Shown here: positions 7,127 through 16,090 of the stretch, one piece after another | Numbering within the stretch: position 1 is the stretch's first letter | Layout of the letters: every line of letters starts with the position of its first letter | Assembly: GCA_035541895.1 (NCBI GenBank) | Contig: DATKMK010000115.1 | Coordinates: forward strand, 1 to 18,474 | From: DATKMK01 sp035541895 | GTDB lineage: Bacteria; Desulfobacterota; Binatia; HRBIN30; JACQVA1 | Direction: 5' to 3' | DNA length: 18,474 nt | Translations under genes and position numbers: made by a program | Notes under the pieces: generated by a model | What the model was told of the DNA's origin: nothing | Database searches by the model: none | The model's input: the letters and a program-made list of their open reading frames with translations, nothing else

Positions 7127-8950
7127 ATGTGCGGCATCGTTGGCTACGTCGGCAAGCAGGACGCTACCCCGATTCTGATCGCCGGGCTGCATCGGCTGGA
7201 GTATCGCGGCTACGATTCGGCCGGCGTGGCACTCATCGGCCGCCGCGGCCTCAAGGTGCACAAGGCCGCGGGCAAGATCCGCCAGCTCGAGGACACGCTG
7301 CCGAAGCGACTCAAAGCAACCGTCGGAATCGCCCATACGCGCTGGGCGACGCACGGCGAGCCGACGGACGTCAACGCACATCCCCACACCGACTGCGCCG
7401 GCAACGTCGCCGTAGTGCACAACGGCATCATCGAGAACGCCGCCGGACTGCGTGCGCAACTCGAAGCCACGGGGCACGTGTTTCGATCGGACACCGACAC
7501 CGAGGTGCTGGCACACTTGATCGAGGCGATGGGCGACGGCGACCTGCCGGGCGCCGTCCGCCAAGCGTTGGCGGCAGTCGAAGGGACGTACGGCGTTGCC
7601 GTCGTCGACGCGCGCCATCCGGATTGCATCGTCGCCGCGCGCAACGGCAGCCCGGTGGTGATCGGTCTCGGCGAGCGCGAAATGTTCATTGCCTCCGACG
7701 TGTCAGCGCTGGTGCGTCACACGCAGCAGGTGGTGTACCTCGACGATCGCGAGGTCGCGACCGTGCGCGCCGCCGGCTTCGAAACCAGCACGCTCGATGA
7801 TCGTCCGACGCAAAAGCGTCCGGCGACGGTGCAGTGGGGACATGAAGCCTACGACCGCGGTTCGCACGCGCACTTTCTGCTCAAAGAGATCATGGAACAG
7901 CCCGATGCGTGCGAGCGCACCCTCAAGGGCCGACTGGACACCCAATTTCAGACCGCGCGCCTCGGTGGCCTCACGCTCAACGCACGCGATCTGCTGGACA
8001 TTCGACGCATCAAGATCCTCGGCTGCGGCTCAGCGTACTACGCCGGCCTGAGCGGCGCGCACGTGATCGAGCGCCTCGCGCGCATTCCCGCCGAGGCCGA
8101 GCCCGCGTCGGAGTTCCGCTACCGCAATCCGGTGATCGAGAAGGACACCCTTTACGTCGCCGTCAGCCAATCGGGCGAAACCGCTGACACGCTCGCCGCG
8201 GTTCGCGAAGTTCAGCGCAAAGGCGGCCGCGTGTTGGGCGTCGTCAACGTCGTCGGCAGCACCATCGCGCGCGAGTGCGGCGGCGGCGTCTACATTCACG
8301 CGGGCCCCGAAGTGTCGGTCGCCTCGACGAAGACCTTCACCTGTACGGCGGTCGCCTTCGCGTTGCTCGCGCTGCATCTCGGGCGCATTCGCGATCTCTC
8401 GCCCGCCGACGGCAAGCGGCTGGTCGACGCGCTGCACCGCTTGCCCGAGCAGATGCGCCAGATTCTCCGCGACGCCGATGCGATCCGCGCCGTCGCGCTG
8501 AAGTACGCCAAACGCCGCAACGCATTTTTCATCGGCCGCGCCGCGGCTTACCCGATCGCGCTCGAAGGCGCGCAGAAGCTCAAGGAAATTTCCTACATCC
8601 ACGCCGAGGCCTATCCCGCGTCGGAGCTGAAGCATGGGCCGCTCGCGCTTATCAGTCCCGACACGCCCACGGTTGCGATCCTGCCGCACGACGATCTGTA
8701 CGAGAAGTCGCTGTCGACGATCGAAGAGATCCGGGCCCGCCGCGGCCCCGTGATCGCCGTCACGCATCCGGGCGACGAGCGGTTGCCCACCAAGGTCGAC
8801 GACCTCCTGTTGGTGCCGCCGACCGACGCCGCGCTCAATCCGATCCTGCTGACGTTGCCGCTGCAGCTGTTCGCGTACCACTGCGCGGTCGCACTCGATC
8901 GTGACATCGATCAGCCGCGCAATCTCGCGAAGAGCGTGACGGTGGAGTGA
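7127..8950 (+). CDS. glmS: Glutamine--fructose-6-phosphate aminotransferase (isomerizing)
   Basis: This cytoplasmic enzyme makes glucosamine-6-phosphate from fructose-6-phosphate and glutamine, the first step toward UDP-GlcNAc for peptidoglycan and LPS. Its 607 residues match the family length. The N-terminal class II glutamine amidotransferase domain (about 2-215) starts MCGIVGYVG with nucleophile Cys2 and includes HTRWATHG and HNGIIEN. Two SIS sugar-isomerase domains follow: LGCGSAYYAG, SQSGETADT and STKTFT in the first, EGAQKLKEISYIHAEAYPAS and ELKHGPLALI in the second. The conserved end PRNLAKSVTVE is intact. GGAGG lies 5 nt before the ATG. No glmS ribozyme is expected or seen in this lineage. 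The 3' end is the sequence recognised by Tn7-type TnsD in other bacteria, which matters for the copy of it at 12126-12158. Confidence 0.97.
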   Translation: MCGIVGYVGKQDATPILIAGLHRLEYRGYDSAGVALIGRRGLKVHKAAGKIRQLEDTLPKRLKATVGIAHTRWATHGEPTDVNAHPHTDCAGNVAVVHNGIIENAAGLRAQLEATGHVFRSDTDTEVLAHLIEAMGDGDLPGAVRQALAAVEGTYGVAVVDARHPDCIVAARNGSPVVIGLGEREMFIASDVSALVRHTQQVVYLDDREVATVRAAGFETSTLDDRPTQKRPATVQWGHEAYDRGSHAHFLLKEIMEQPDACERTLKGRLDTQFQTARLGGLTLNARDLLDIRRIKILGCGSAYYAGLSGAHVIERLARIPAEAEPASEFRYRNPVIEKDTLYVAVSQSGETADTLAAVREVQRKGGRVLGVVNVVGSTIARECGGGVYIHAGPEVSVASTKTFTCTAVAFALLALHLGRIRDLSPADGKRLVDALHRLPEQMRQILRDADAIRAVALKYAKRRNAFFIGRAAAYPIALEGAQKLKEISYIHAEAYPASELKHGPLALISPDTPTVAILPHDDLYEKSLSTIEEIRARRGPVIAVTHPGDERLPTKVDDLLLVPPTDAALNPILLTLPLQLFAYHCAVALDRDIDQPRNLAKSVTVE

Positions 8951-8991
8951 GAGCGGCAGCCGCCGTCGGAATCTTGCGCAGGCGCCGCCCA

Positions 8992-9022
8992 TTGTGCGAC
9001 GGTGCAAGAATCGTTGTATATT
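8992..9022 (+). promoter_or_regulatory. Candidate sigma-70-like promoter for the propeller gene
   Basis: TTGTGC (8992-8997) and TATATT (9017-9022) are separated by 19 nt in the 155-bp gap after glmS. The spacing is long and the -35 imperfect, so this is a candidate only. An ACTCG/CGAGT hairpin (9053-9069) lies in the would-be leader. Confidence 0.3.
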
Positions 9023-9105
9023 GGTGATCAATAGGGTCACGTTCGCCAGTCGACTCGTCCGAGGCGAGTGAATTGCTCCTGCGAAGCGATGCGGAGGGAA
9101 AGCGG

Positions 9106-12096
9106 GTGATCCGGTTGCGTCCGCAACACAACTCAGCGGGCGACTGTATACGAGGTGCGAGGGATCGGGGAGGCGGTACAAAAGATCGCTGCGTGAGGTC
9201 TTTCGCCGTGTTGGCGCCGTTGCTGGTTGCATCGGCCGCGGGCGCCGTAAACCGCCACGGATACATGCCGATCCAGGTGCCGCCGGCTCTGGTTGCATTC
9301 GAAACCGCGACCCGGTCGCGCGTCGCAACGGTCGATCTCAGCGCGTTCGGGCGAGGTACACCGACCGACGTCGCTGCTTCGCCAATTGGTCAGACGGTGT
9401 ACGTGGCCACGAACTGTCAGATCGTCGCCATCGATACGACGACCCTTCGTGTCAGCGCCGCGATCCCGCCGCCAAACGAGTGGTGCTGCGCGCGGCGTGT
9501 GGCGATCAATGCGGTCGGCAGTGTGGTTGTTGCGACGGACGACTACGCCGAGGGGTGCGGCGTGGTATGGACGATCGATCCACAGCAAACGCACATCACC
9601 GCGCAATCCGAGAAAATCGCCGCGCTTACCGTCTCCGGTTTGGCGGTCAGCCCGGACGGTACACAGGTATTTGTCGTCATTGGGGGCGAGGACGTCGATG
9701 AAAACGACTACCGCCAGGTGGTTGTGCTTGACACAGCGACCGGGGCGGTCCTGCGGTGGCGGCAACTCGATGGCGGCTACGACGGCGATCTCGCCGTGTC
9801 GCCGAATGGCAACTCGCTGTACGTCGGCGACTGGAGCGGCTCGCTAACCGTGCTCGATGCGCACACCCTCGACACCATTACGGAAGTCTTCAACGACCCG
9901 GTCGTGTCACCGAGCGCCGTGTTCGGCGTAGGCGGATTCGCGTTCGCCCCGGATGATCGCTTCGCTGTCGTGGTGCTGTCGAAACGCTTCGGTGACCAAT
10001 CTGTCCCGGCTACCGTGGTGCAGATTCGCGAGACAGCGAGGCACACGGTGATCGGCCGCGTGTATCTCGACGCTCCGGCGGGCCGTCCCGCGATCGACCC
10101 CGACACGGGGTTTGTCTACGTGCCCCAGCAGGACGCGCTTGGGCGGGTCGCGGTGGTCGATCCGAAGCGCGCTGAGGTGGTCGAGCAAGTCGCCTTGGGC
10201 GAAGGCCCTGTGGCGATTGCGTTTGGCGCAGGCTCGCAGCCGCTCGCGACGCCGACCCCCACGCCGCGGCCAACTCCGCGTCACCTGCCACAAACTGCAG
10301 AGTTGTGCGCGTATCTGGCGCATTCGTCGACCGCGGACAGTGGCGGCGGCATCACGACGCTGAACGCCGAGACGAATGTCATCAGCCGTTGGTTACCGAT
10401 CGGCCAGCCCCCAACGGACGAGTGGTCAAACGACGGGATGGGCGTGTACGGCGTTGCGGTCTCTCCCGACGGAAACACCGTGTACGCGACCACGACCGGA
10501 GCGGTGCTCGTGCTCGACGCCCTCAGCGGTACTGTTCGAAATCGGATCGAAGTTGGATCAGGTGCGGGTGCCATCGCGGTTCGCCCGGACGGCCTGATCG
10601 CCTATGTTGGCAAGCCCAACGCAATCGGCGTCATCGATTTGCGGACCGAGGCATTGCTCGATGCCTTCTTTGTATACGGAACGCCGAGCGACATCGCGTT
10701 CACACCCGACGGCGCCATCGCGTACATCACGCGTGTACGCGATTCGGACTCGGTGCTCGCTGTCGACGCCCAACGGCATGCGCTACTGCAGACAATCACG
10801 GTGTGGCACGGCGACCCGTGGAACGGCTACTACACAGACTTGGGCAACCGCCTCGCCGTCGGCCCTGATGGCGAATCCGCTTACGTGGCGGTCGACCATA
10901 CTGAGAGCGCCACGAATACTCCAAACAACCGCGTCGCCGTCGTCGATCGCGAGACGCAGACAGTGCGCGCCCAATGGCGATTGCCCATCGAGGGTCCACC
11001 GGTCGGCATCGCCGTCAATCCCGACGGCAGTCGGCTGTACGTCGCCATGAGTCCCCGGTTCGCCTGCCGCGACGACCCGAATACCGGGCAATGTGTTCCC
11101 CGCTCCAACGCTGTCATTGTCCTCGACACGGTTTCGGGAAACACCGTTGCGACGTTAGCGATCGAGGGCTGGCTGAACGATCTCGCCATCAGCCCCGACG
11201 GCTCTGTGCTGTATGCCGCTAACGCCTTGGGGAAGGTCACCGCCATCGACCCCAAGACCTTTGCGATTCTCAAGACCATCACGGTGGCCGACTCGCCAGG
11301 CCGCCTCACGCTGGGTTTTGTGCGCGACGGATGCCCGTTGCGCGGCGCCATCAGTCCACTCCCAACTCGGACACCAACGCCAACTTGGCCACCGCAGTAC
11401 ACCGCAACGCCCGCGCCTCCCTCCCCCAGCCCAACCCCGACGTCGACTACATGTGCGGGCGCGTGCGTCGCGGTTGAACTGGGCGTGGTGCGCGGTGGCC
11501 CCGGCGAGCGTGTAACGATCGAGGCGCGCCTCCGCACCGGAGGGTGGGCAGTTGCCGGCGTGTCGAACCAGATCGAGTGGAGTCCGTCGGTGCCGATTCC
11601 GCAACGGCTCCAAGACCAGCCTGACTGCCGGGCAGGCTCAGATTTTCCCAGCGACATCACCGCGTTCTCCTTCGGGCCGAGCTACTACGTCGAACCCTGG
11701 GGACCGTTCCATTGCTGGACCGGCTTCGACTGCACGTTCGTACGCGCCATCGTGCTCGCCATCAGCGACGGCCCGATCCCTGACGGCGCGGTTCTTTATC
11801 GCTGCCAGGTCGCGATCGCTCCTGACGCGGCGCCGGGTCGCTATCCGCTCCGCGTACAGGCGGCCGAGGCAAGCGACCCCGCTGGCAACCGGCTCCCGGT
11901 TCTCGGTGTCGATGGGGCGATCGACGTCTCCGCCGTGGACGACCACAGTGACGCCCGGCTCGACGAGACACCTTCCGGTGGCTGCCAGATTGGGGTGCGC
12001 GGATGCGGCACGCCAGTGCCCATGTTCAGTGTGGCCTTTGTGCTGTCTATCGCGCGGCGAGCGCGCCGACGCGATCGTCGAGGGATCAATCGTTGA
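9106..12096 (+). CDS. Secreted double beta-propeller protein with cohesin-like domain and C-terminal sorting-like tail
   Basis: This is a 996-residue exported protein. A hydrophobic stretch SFAVLAPLLVASAAGA (about 31-46) is the signal peptide core. Next come two blocks of YVTN-type beta-propeller repeats, with recurring SPDG...YV...V.D units such as VAVSPDGNTVYATTT and IAVNPDGSRLYVAMS. A Thr/Pro linker (about 382-395) joins the blocks. A second, longer Thr/Pro/Ser linker (about 750-780) leads to a cohesin-like beta domain (about 783-943, GGPGERVTIEARL...). The end is a Cys-containing turn (GGCQIGVRGCG), a hydrophobic segment (PVPMFSVAFVLSIA) and an Arg-rich tail, resembling MYXO-CTERM-type anchors. 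The GTG at 9106 has GGAGG 8 nt upstream; the GTG at 9193 would give a more usual short signal peptide but has no ribosome site. A surface role in adhesion or display is inferred. It may be transferred DNA, since a glmS-end relic follows it. Confidence 0.82.
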   Translation: MIRLRPQHNSAGDCIRGARDRGGGTKDRCVRSFAVLAPLLVASAAGAVNRHGYMPIQVPPALVAFETATRSRVATVDLSAFGRGTPTDVAASPIGQTVYVATNCQIVAIDTTTLRVSAAIPPPNEWCCARRVAINAVGSVVVATDDYAEGCGVVWTIDPQQTHITAQSEKIAALTVSGLAVSPDGTQVFVVIGGEDVDENDYRQVVVLDTATGAVLRWRQLDGGYDGDLAVSPNGNSLYVGDWSGSLTVLDAHTLDTITEVFNDPVVSPSAVFGVGGFAFAPDDRFAVVVLSKRFGDQSVPATVVQIRETARHTVIGRVYLDAPAGRPAIDPDTGFVYVPQQDALGRVAVVDPKRAEVVEQVALGEGPVAIAFGAGSQPLATPTPTPRPTPRHLPQTAELCAYLAHSSTADSGGGITTLNAETNVISRWLPIGQPPTDEWSNDGMGVYGVAVSPDGNTVYATTTGAVLVLDALSGTVRNRIEVGSGAGAIAVRPDGLIAYVGKPNAIGVIDLRTEALLDAFFVYGTPSDIAFTPDGAIAYITRVRDSDSVLAVDAQRHALLQTITVWHGDPWNGYYTDLGNRLAVGPDGESAYVAVDHTESATNTPNNRVAVVDRETQTVRAQWRLPIEGPPVGIAVNPDGSRLYVAMSPRFACRDDPNTGQCVPRSNAVIVLDTVSGNTVATLAIEGWLNDLAISPDGSVLYAANALGKVTAIDPKTFAILKTITVADSPGRLTLGFVRDGCPLRGAISPLPTRTPTPTWPPQYTATPAPPSPSPTPTSTTCAGACVAVELGVVRGGPGERVTIEARLRTGGWAVAGVSNQIEWSPSVPIPQRLQDQPDCRAGSDFPSDITAFSFGPSYYVEPWGPFHCWTGFDCTFVRAIVLAISDGPIPDGAVLYRCQVAIAPDAAPGRYPLRVQAAEASDPAGNRLPVLGVDGAIDVSAVDDHSDARLDETPSGGCQIGVRGCGTPVPMFSVAFVLSIARRARRRDRRGINR

Positions 12097-12125
12097 GCGT
12101 GAGCGCCTCGCGGGGCGAGTTGCCG

Positions 12126-12158
12126 CCGCGCAATTTGGCGAAGGGTGTGACCGTGGAG
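12126..12158 (+). pseudogene. Relic of a glmS 3' end
   Basis: This stretch encodes PRNLAKGVTVE and matches the last codons of glmS (8915-8947, PRNLAKSVTVE) at 28 of 33 bases, with most differences in synonymous positions. It sits 30 bp after the propeller gene. The stop codon that ends GlmS is replaced by CAG, and the frame continues only to 12197. The remaining DNA up to 12363 (267 bp between genes in all) holds a small GGGTG/CACCC hairpin at 12231-12243 and no gene or clear promoter that I can see. Confidence 0.75.
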
Positions 12159-12363
12159 CAGCGTTCGGCGAGCCGCTCGGCCGTTTCGCAGCGCTAGGAC
12201 TTCAACTTCCATTCCTTGAAAACGGCCGAGGGGTGAGGCACCCAAATTCCTCCGTCCCCCGGCGTTGGCGATTTCCGGCATTCGACGTGCAAGTGCGTCT
12301 CCGCCGTGGACAGTCTCACCTTGCCCGCAGGCCTTGGCGTGCCGAATTCGAGTCGGTGATTCG

Positions 12364-15300
12364 ATGGCCCTCAAACATTTGCCCGAAAACACTCGTGAGG
12401 AATCACGGGCGTGGAATCTTCAACTCGGTGTACCTAGGTTCAAGTACGCCGACCTCAACCGCGTGCGCCGCATCGAGGCGCTCGACGCGGCGTTCTTGCT
12501 CTCGCTGCGCGATGCCGACGCGGCGCTGGCGGCGGAATTCATCCGCTACCGCGACGCCGGGGAAAGAGGTTGGGAGCGGCTCCAGGAATCCGAACTGTTG
12601 ATGCGCGTGGCGCCGCACGTCGCCGCGTTCATCGCCCGCCTTTTCAACATCGAAGCTGACTACGATGCGTTGTGCGAACGCGTGCGTGCAGACCAATCGG
12701 TTTTCGAATGGAAGCGCCAGGTCATCGAACGCGGATTGCTCAAGCAGCCGCCGAACGTCGACGAGGTGGCACGTCTGGACCCAATCGAGTTGGAGTTCGC
12801 CTACCGCGAAGTGGTCGCCACGGTCATGCCCGACGCGACGTTGATCGCCGACCCTGAGCGCGAGCTCGCCGTCGTCACGTTGGCGCTGCAGGCCAAACTC
12901 GACGCCGCGCGCGACGTCCCCGAGCGCGCGACCGTGTCGACGCAACTCGCCGCGGTCGAGGCGTGGACGCGCGCGATCGGCTTCCATCCCGCGCTCGCCG
13001 CACGCCGCCGCAGTTTCATTTGCTTCCGCGTGCCGGGGAAGCTCGACCACGACGACTTGGTGCCCCGCATTCGACCGCGCGCCGACTTACCCGAGTTCTT
13101 CATGGGACCCCCCGAGCATCGGCGCCACCGCGACGGTTTCGATCTGACCGACCCGCGTTACACGCCACGCGAGAACCTGCGCGAGGCGCACTACTGCGTC
13201 ACCTGCCACGAACGCGGTCGCGATTCCTGCACCACCGGTTTCCACGCCAAGGACGGCAGCGTGCAGCGCAACCCGCTCGGCATTCCGCTCGCCGGCTGTC
13301 CGCTAGACGAAAAAGTATCCGAGATGATCGCGCTCTACCGCGACGGCTATCCGCTCGGCGCGCTGGCGGTGATCATGATCGACAACCCGATGCTCGCCGG
13401 CACCGGCCATCGCATCTGCAACGACTGCATGAAGGCCTGCATCTTCCAGAAGCAGGATCCGGTGAACATCCCCCAGATCGAGACCGGCATTCTCACCGAG
13501 GTCCTGCGCCTGCCCTACGGCTTCGAGATCGTGTCGCTGCTCACGCGCTGGAACCCGCTGAACGCGCGGCGGCCCTATCCGCTGCGCTACAACGGCAAGA
13601 ACGTCCTCATCGTCGGCATGGGACCGGCCGGCTACACGCTGGCGCAGCATCTGCTCAACGAAGGCTTCGGCGTCGTCGGCATCGAAGGACTCAAGGTCGA
13701 GCCGCTGGCGATGCAGTTCCGCGGCGCCAAGCGCCGGGTGCCGCGTCCGATCCGCGACGTGAACGAAATCATCGGCCCGCTGTCCGAGCGGCCGACGCTC
13801 GGGTTCGGCGGCGTCGCCGAGTACGGCATCACCGTGCGCTGGGACAAGAACTTTCTCGACATCAACTACGTGATGCTGATGCGGCGCAAGAAATTCCGCT
13901 TGCTCGACGGCGTCCGCTTCGGCGGCACGCTGGCGATCGACGACGCCTGGAACCTCGGCTTCGATCACATCGCGATCACCGCCGGCGCCGGCCGGCCGAC
14001 CATCGTGCCGATGCAGAACAACTTGGCGCGCGGCGTGCGCATGGCGTCGGACTTCTTGATGGCGCTGCAGGGCCAAGGCGCGTATCGCAAGAACTCGCTC
14101 ACCAATCTGCAAATCGAGCTGCCCGCCGTCGTCATCGGCGGTGGCTTGACCGCGATCGACACCGCCACCGAACTGCAAGCCTACTACGTCACCCAAGTCG
14201 AAAAGACCCTCGAACGCTTCGAGCGCCTCAAACATCGCATCGGGGAAGACGCGATCTGGGCAAAGCTCGACGCGGAAGAAGCGCGCACCGTGCGCACCTG
14301 GCTCGACCACGGCCGCATGGTGCAAGCCGAACGCGCCGCGGCGCGCGCCGCCGGACGACCGACTGACTTCGCGCGCCTGGTGCGCGGATGGGGCGGCGTC
14401 ACCATCGTCTACCGCAAACGGCTGCAAGACGCGCCGGCGTACCGTCTGAACCACGAGGAGATCATCAAGTCGCTCGAAGAAGGCATCGGCTTCATCGAGT
14501 GTCTGAGCCCGAACGTGTGCGTGCTCGACGAGTTCGGTCACGCGCAGACCTTACGATGCACGCGCCAGCGTCTCGTCGACGGCAAGTGGAAGGATACCGG
14601 CGAGGTCGTCAACTTGCCGGCGCGCCAGGTCATCGTCGCCGCCGGCACCAATCCGAACGTCGTCTACGAGCGCGAGCACCCGGGAACGTTCGCCATCGAC
14701 GAGAGGCGCGCGTGCTTCGCGATGCACCGCGTCGTCGACAACCCCGACGGCACCCGCCGGCTCGAACCGGTGACGGACGGCGGTGCCGGGTTCTTCACTT
14801 CCTACCAGAACGGCGATCGCTTCGTGACGTTCTACGGCGATGCTCATCCGGTGTTCGCCGGCAACGTCGTCAAAGCGATGGCTTCGGCACGCTTCGGGTA
14901 CCGCGAGATCGCCCGCCTGTTCGAATCGGAAATAGCGGCGCAGGAGTTCGACGAGCAAGCCGAACGTGAGAACGCCTGGGTGCGCTTCGCGGAAGTGCTC
15001 GACAACGGCTTGCGCGCGATCGTGGTGGACGCCATCCGACTCGCCGATCGCATCGTCGAAGTCATCGTGCGCGCGCCGATGGCCGCGCGAAACTTTCAGC
15101 CCGGGCAGTTCTATCGGGTGCAAAACTACGAGGGCACGGCGGAGACCGTCGAAGGCATCCGCTTGACCATGGAAGGCGTCGCGCTCACCGGCGCGTGGAC
15201 CGATCCGGCGCGCGGCCTGATCTCGCTCATCGTGCTCGAAATGGGCGGCTCGTCACGATTGTGCGGCATCCTCGAACCGGGCGAGGAAATCGTGCTGATG

Positions 15301-15984
15301 GGTCCGACCGGCACGCCCACCGAGATTCCGCAAGGGGAAACCGTGCTGCTCGCCGGCGGTGGTTTAGGAAACGCGGTGATGTTTTCGATCGCGGCGGCGA
15401 TGAAGGCGCGCGGCAATCGCGTGATCTACTTCGCCGGCTACAAGCGCGCGGGCGATCTGTTCAAGCGCCGCTACATCGAGGAGGCCTGCGATCTCGTCGT
15501 GTGGAGCGTCGACGAGGGCACGCCCATCGCCCCGCGCCGGCCGCAGGATCGCAGCGTGGTCGGCAACATCGTGCAAGCGATGCAGCGCTACGCCGCCGGT
15601 GAGCTCGGCGAGACGCCGATCGTCCTGCGCGACGTGCATCGGCTCATCTGCATCGGCTCGGACCGGATGATGGACGCGGTGCGCGCCGCTCGCCACGGCG
15701 CGCTGCGCGACGTGCTGCCGCCGGATCACATCGCCATCGGCTCGATCAACTCGCCGATGCAGTGCATGCTCAAGGAAGTCTGCTCGCAATGCCTGCAACG
15801 CCAAGTCGACCCGGCCACCGGCAAAGAGACGCTGGTGTTCAGTTGCTTCAACCAAGATCAGTTGCTCGACTCGGTTGACTTCCGCTTCCTTCACGAGCGC
15901 CTACGGCAAAACTCGGCGGCGGAGAAGTTGACCTCACTCTGGCTCGACCACCTGTTCGAGCAGCGTGAGGTGCAGTTGGTGTAG
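12364..15984 (+). CDS. Fused NfnAB/SudAB-like flavin oxidoreductase (GltD-like half plus PyrK-like half)
   Basis: This 1206-residue cytoplasmic flavoprotein has four parts. An N-terminal helical region (about 1-250) is unassigned. A cysteine-rich part follows (Cys278, 281, 289, 312, 352, 355, 359), resembling the Fe-S entry domain of GltD/NfnB (ICNDCMKAC then PVNIPQIETGIL). Next is a GltD-like FAD/NADPH module with VLIVGMGPAGYTLAQ (414-428), VVIGGGLTAIDTA (589-601) and VIVAAGTNP (756-764). It contains a long helical insertion (about 605-675). Last is a PyrK/NfnA-like FAD/NAD module (about 885-1206) with FQPGQFYRV, LLAGGGLGNAV, and a cluster motif Cys1134, 1140, 1143, 1161. NfnAB bifurcates electrons between NADPH, ferredoxin and NADH; similar chemistry is inferred, not proven. 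ATG 12364 lacks a strong ribosome site; the open frame reaches back to 12265, but with no start better supported. Confidence 0.82.
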   Translation: MALKHLPENTREESRAWNLQLGVPRFKYADLNRVRRIEALDAAFLLSLRDADAALAAEFIRYRDAGERGWERLQESELLMRVAPHVAAFIARLFNIEADYDALCERVRADQSVFEWKRQVIERGLLKQPPNVDEVARLDPIELEFAYREVVATVMPDATLIADPERELAVVTLALQAKLDAARDVPERATVSTQLAAVEAWTRAIGFHPALAARRRSFICFRVPGKLDHDDLVPRIRPRADLPEFFMGPPEHRRHRDGFDLTDPRYTPRENLREAHYCVTCHERGRDSCTTGFHAKDGSVQRNPLGIPLAGCPLDEKVSEMIALYRDGYPLGALAVIMIDNPMLAGTGHRICNDCMKACIFQKQDPVNIPQIETGILTEVLRLPYGFEIVSLLTRWNPLNARRPYPLRYNGKNVLIVGMGPAGYTLAQHLLNEGFGVVGIEGLKVEPLAMQFRGAKRRVPRPIRDVNEIIGPLSERPTLGFGGVAEYGITVRWDKNFLDINYVMLMRRKKFRLLDGVRFGGTLAIDDAWNLGFDHIAITAGAGRPTIVPMQNNLARGVRMASDFLMALQGQGAYRKNSLTNLQIELPAVVIGGGLTAIDTATELQAYYVTQVEKTLERFERLKHRIGEDAIWAKLDAEEARTVRTWLDHGRMVQAERAAARAAGRPTDFARLVRGWGGVTIVYRKRLQDAPAYRLNHEEIIKSLEEGIGFIECLSPNVCVLDEFGHAQTLRCTRQRLVDGKWKDTGEVVNLPARQVIVAAGTNPNVVYEREHPGTFAIDERRACFAMHRVVDNPDGTRRLEPVTDGGAGFFTSYQNGDRFVTFYGDAHPVFAGNVVKAMASARFGYREIARLFESEIAAQEFDEQAERENAWVRFAEVLDNGLRAIVVDAIRLADRIVEVIVRAPMAARNFQPGQFYRVQNYEGTAETVEGIRLTMEGVALTGAWTDPARGLISLIVLEMGGSSRLCGILEPGEEIVLMGPTGTPTEIPQGETVLLAGGGLGNAVMFSIAAAMKARGNRVIYFAGYKRAGDLFKRRYIEEACDLVVWSVDEGTPIAPRRPQDRSVVGNIVQAMQRYAAGELGETPIVLRDVHRLICIGSDRMMDAVRAARHGALRDVLPPDHIAIGSINSPMQCMLKEVCSQCLQRQVDPATGKETLVFSCFNQDQLLDSVDFRFLHERLRQNSAAEKLTSLWLDHLFEQREVQLV

Positions 15985-16037
15985 CGCGCGGTTCGCAACG
16001 GAAAAAGCTTGCTGGCGTCCCGAGGATCGAAGAAAGC

Positions 16038-16054
16038 ACCGAACGGCTTTCGGT
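16038..16054 (-). terminator. Possible terminator of the PF09720/ParE operon
   Basis: The perfect 6-bp stem ACCGAA/TTCGGT has a 5-nt loop and, on the minus strand, is followed by GCTTTCTTC. It lies 37 bp after the toxin stop and between the converging flavoprotein and toxin-antitoxin genes. The U-run is broken, so efficiency is uncertain. The 106-bp gap (15985-16090) has no gene. Confidence 0.4.
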
Positions 16055-16090
16055 CAAGCCTGTCGGCGCGACGGGCGTGTTAGCAGCCCG

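Noticed and set aside
8951..12125. Tn7-like element ends or transposase near glmS
   Set aside because: No transposase gene and no matching terminal repeats were recognised between glmS and the relic.
13195..13206. A CxxCH motif (CVTCH) in the flavoprotein as a c-type haem site
   Set aside because: The protein has no export signal and the motif sits among other cysteines of a GltD-like Fe-S region, so cluster ligands fit better.
13303..14541. A 412-codon minus-strand open frame
   Set aside because: It is antisense to the FAD/NADPH module of the flavoprotein and looks like a shadow frame.
16079..16085. GTTAGCA (TGCTAAC on the minus strand) as an integron core after the ParE locus
   Set aside because: It fits neither core consensus fully, and no partner core box or paired arms could be found nearby.
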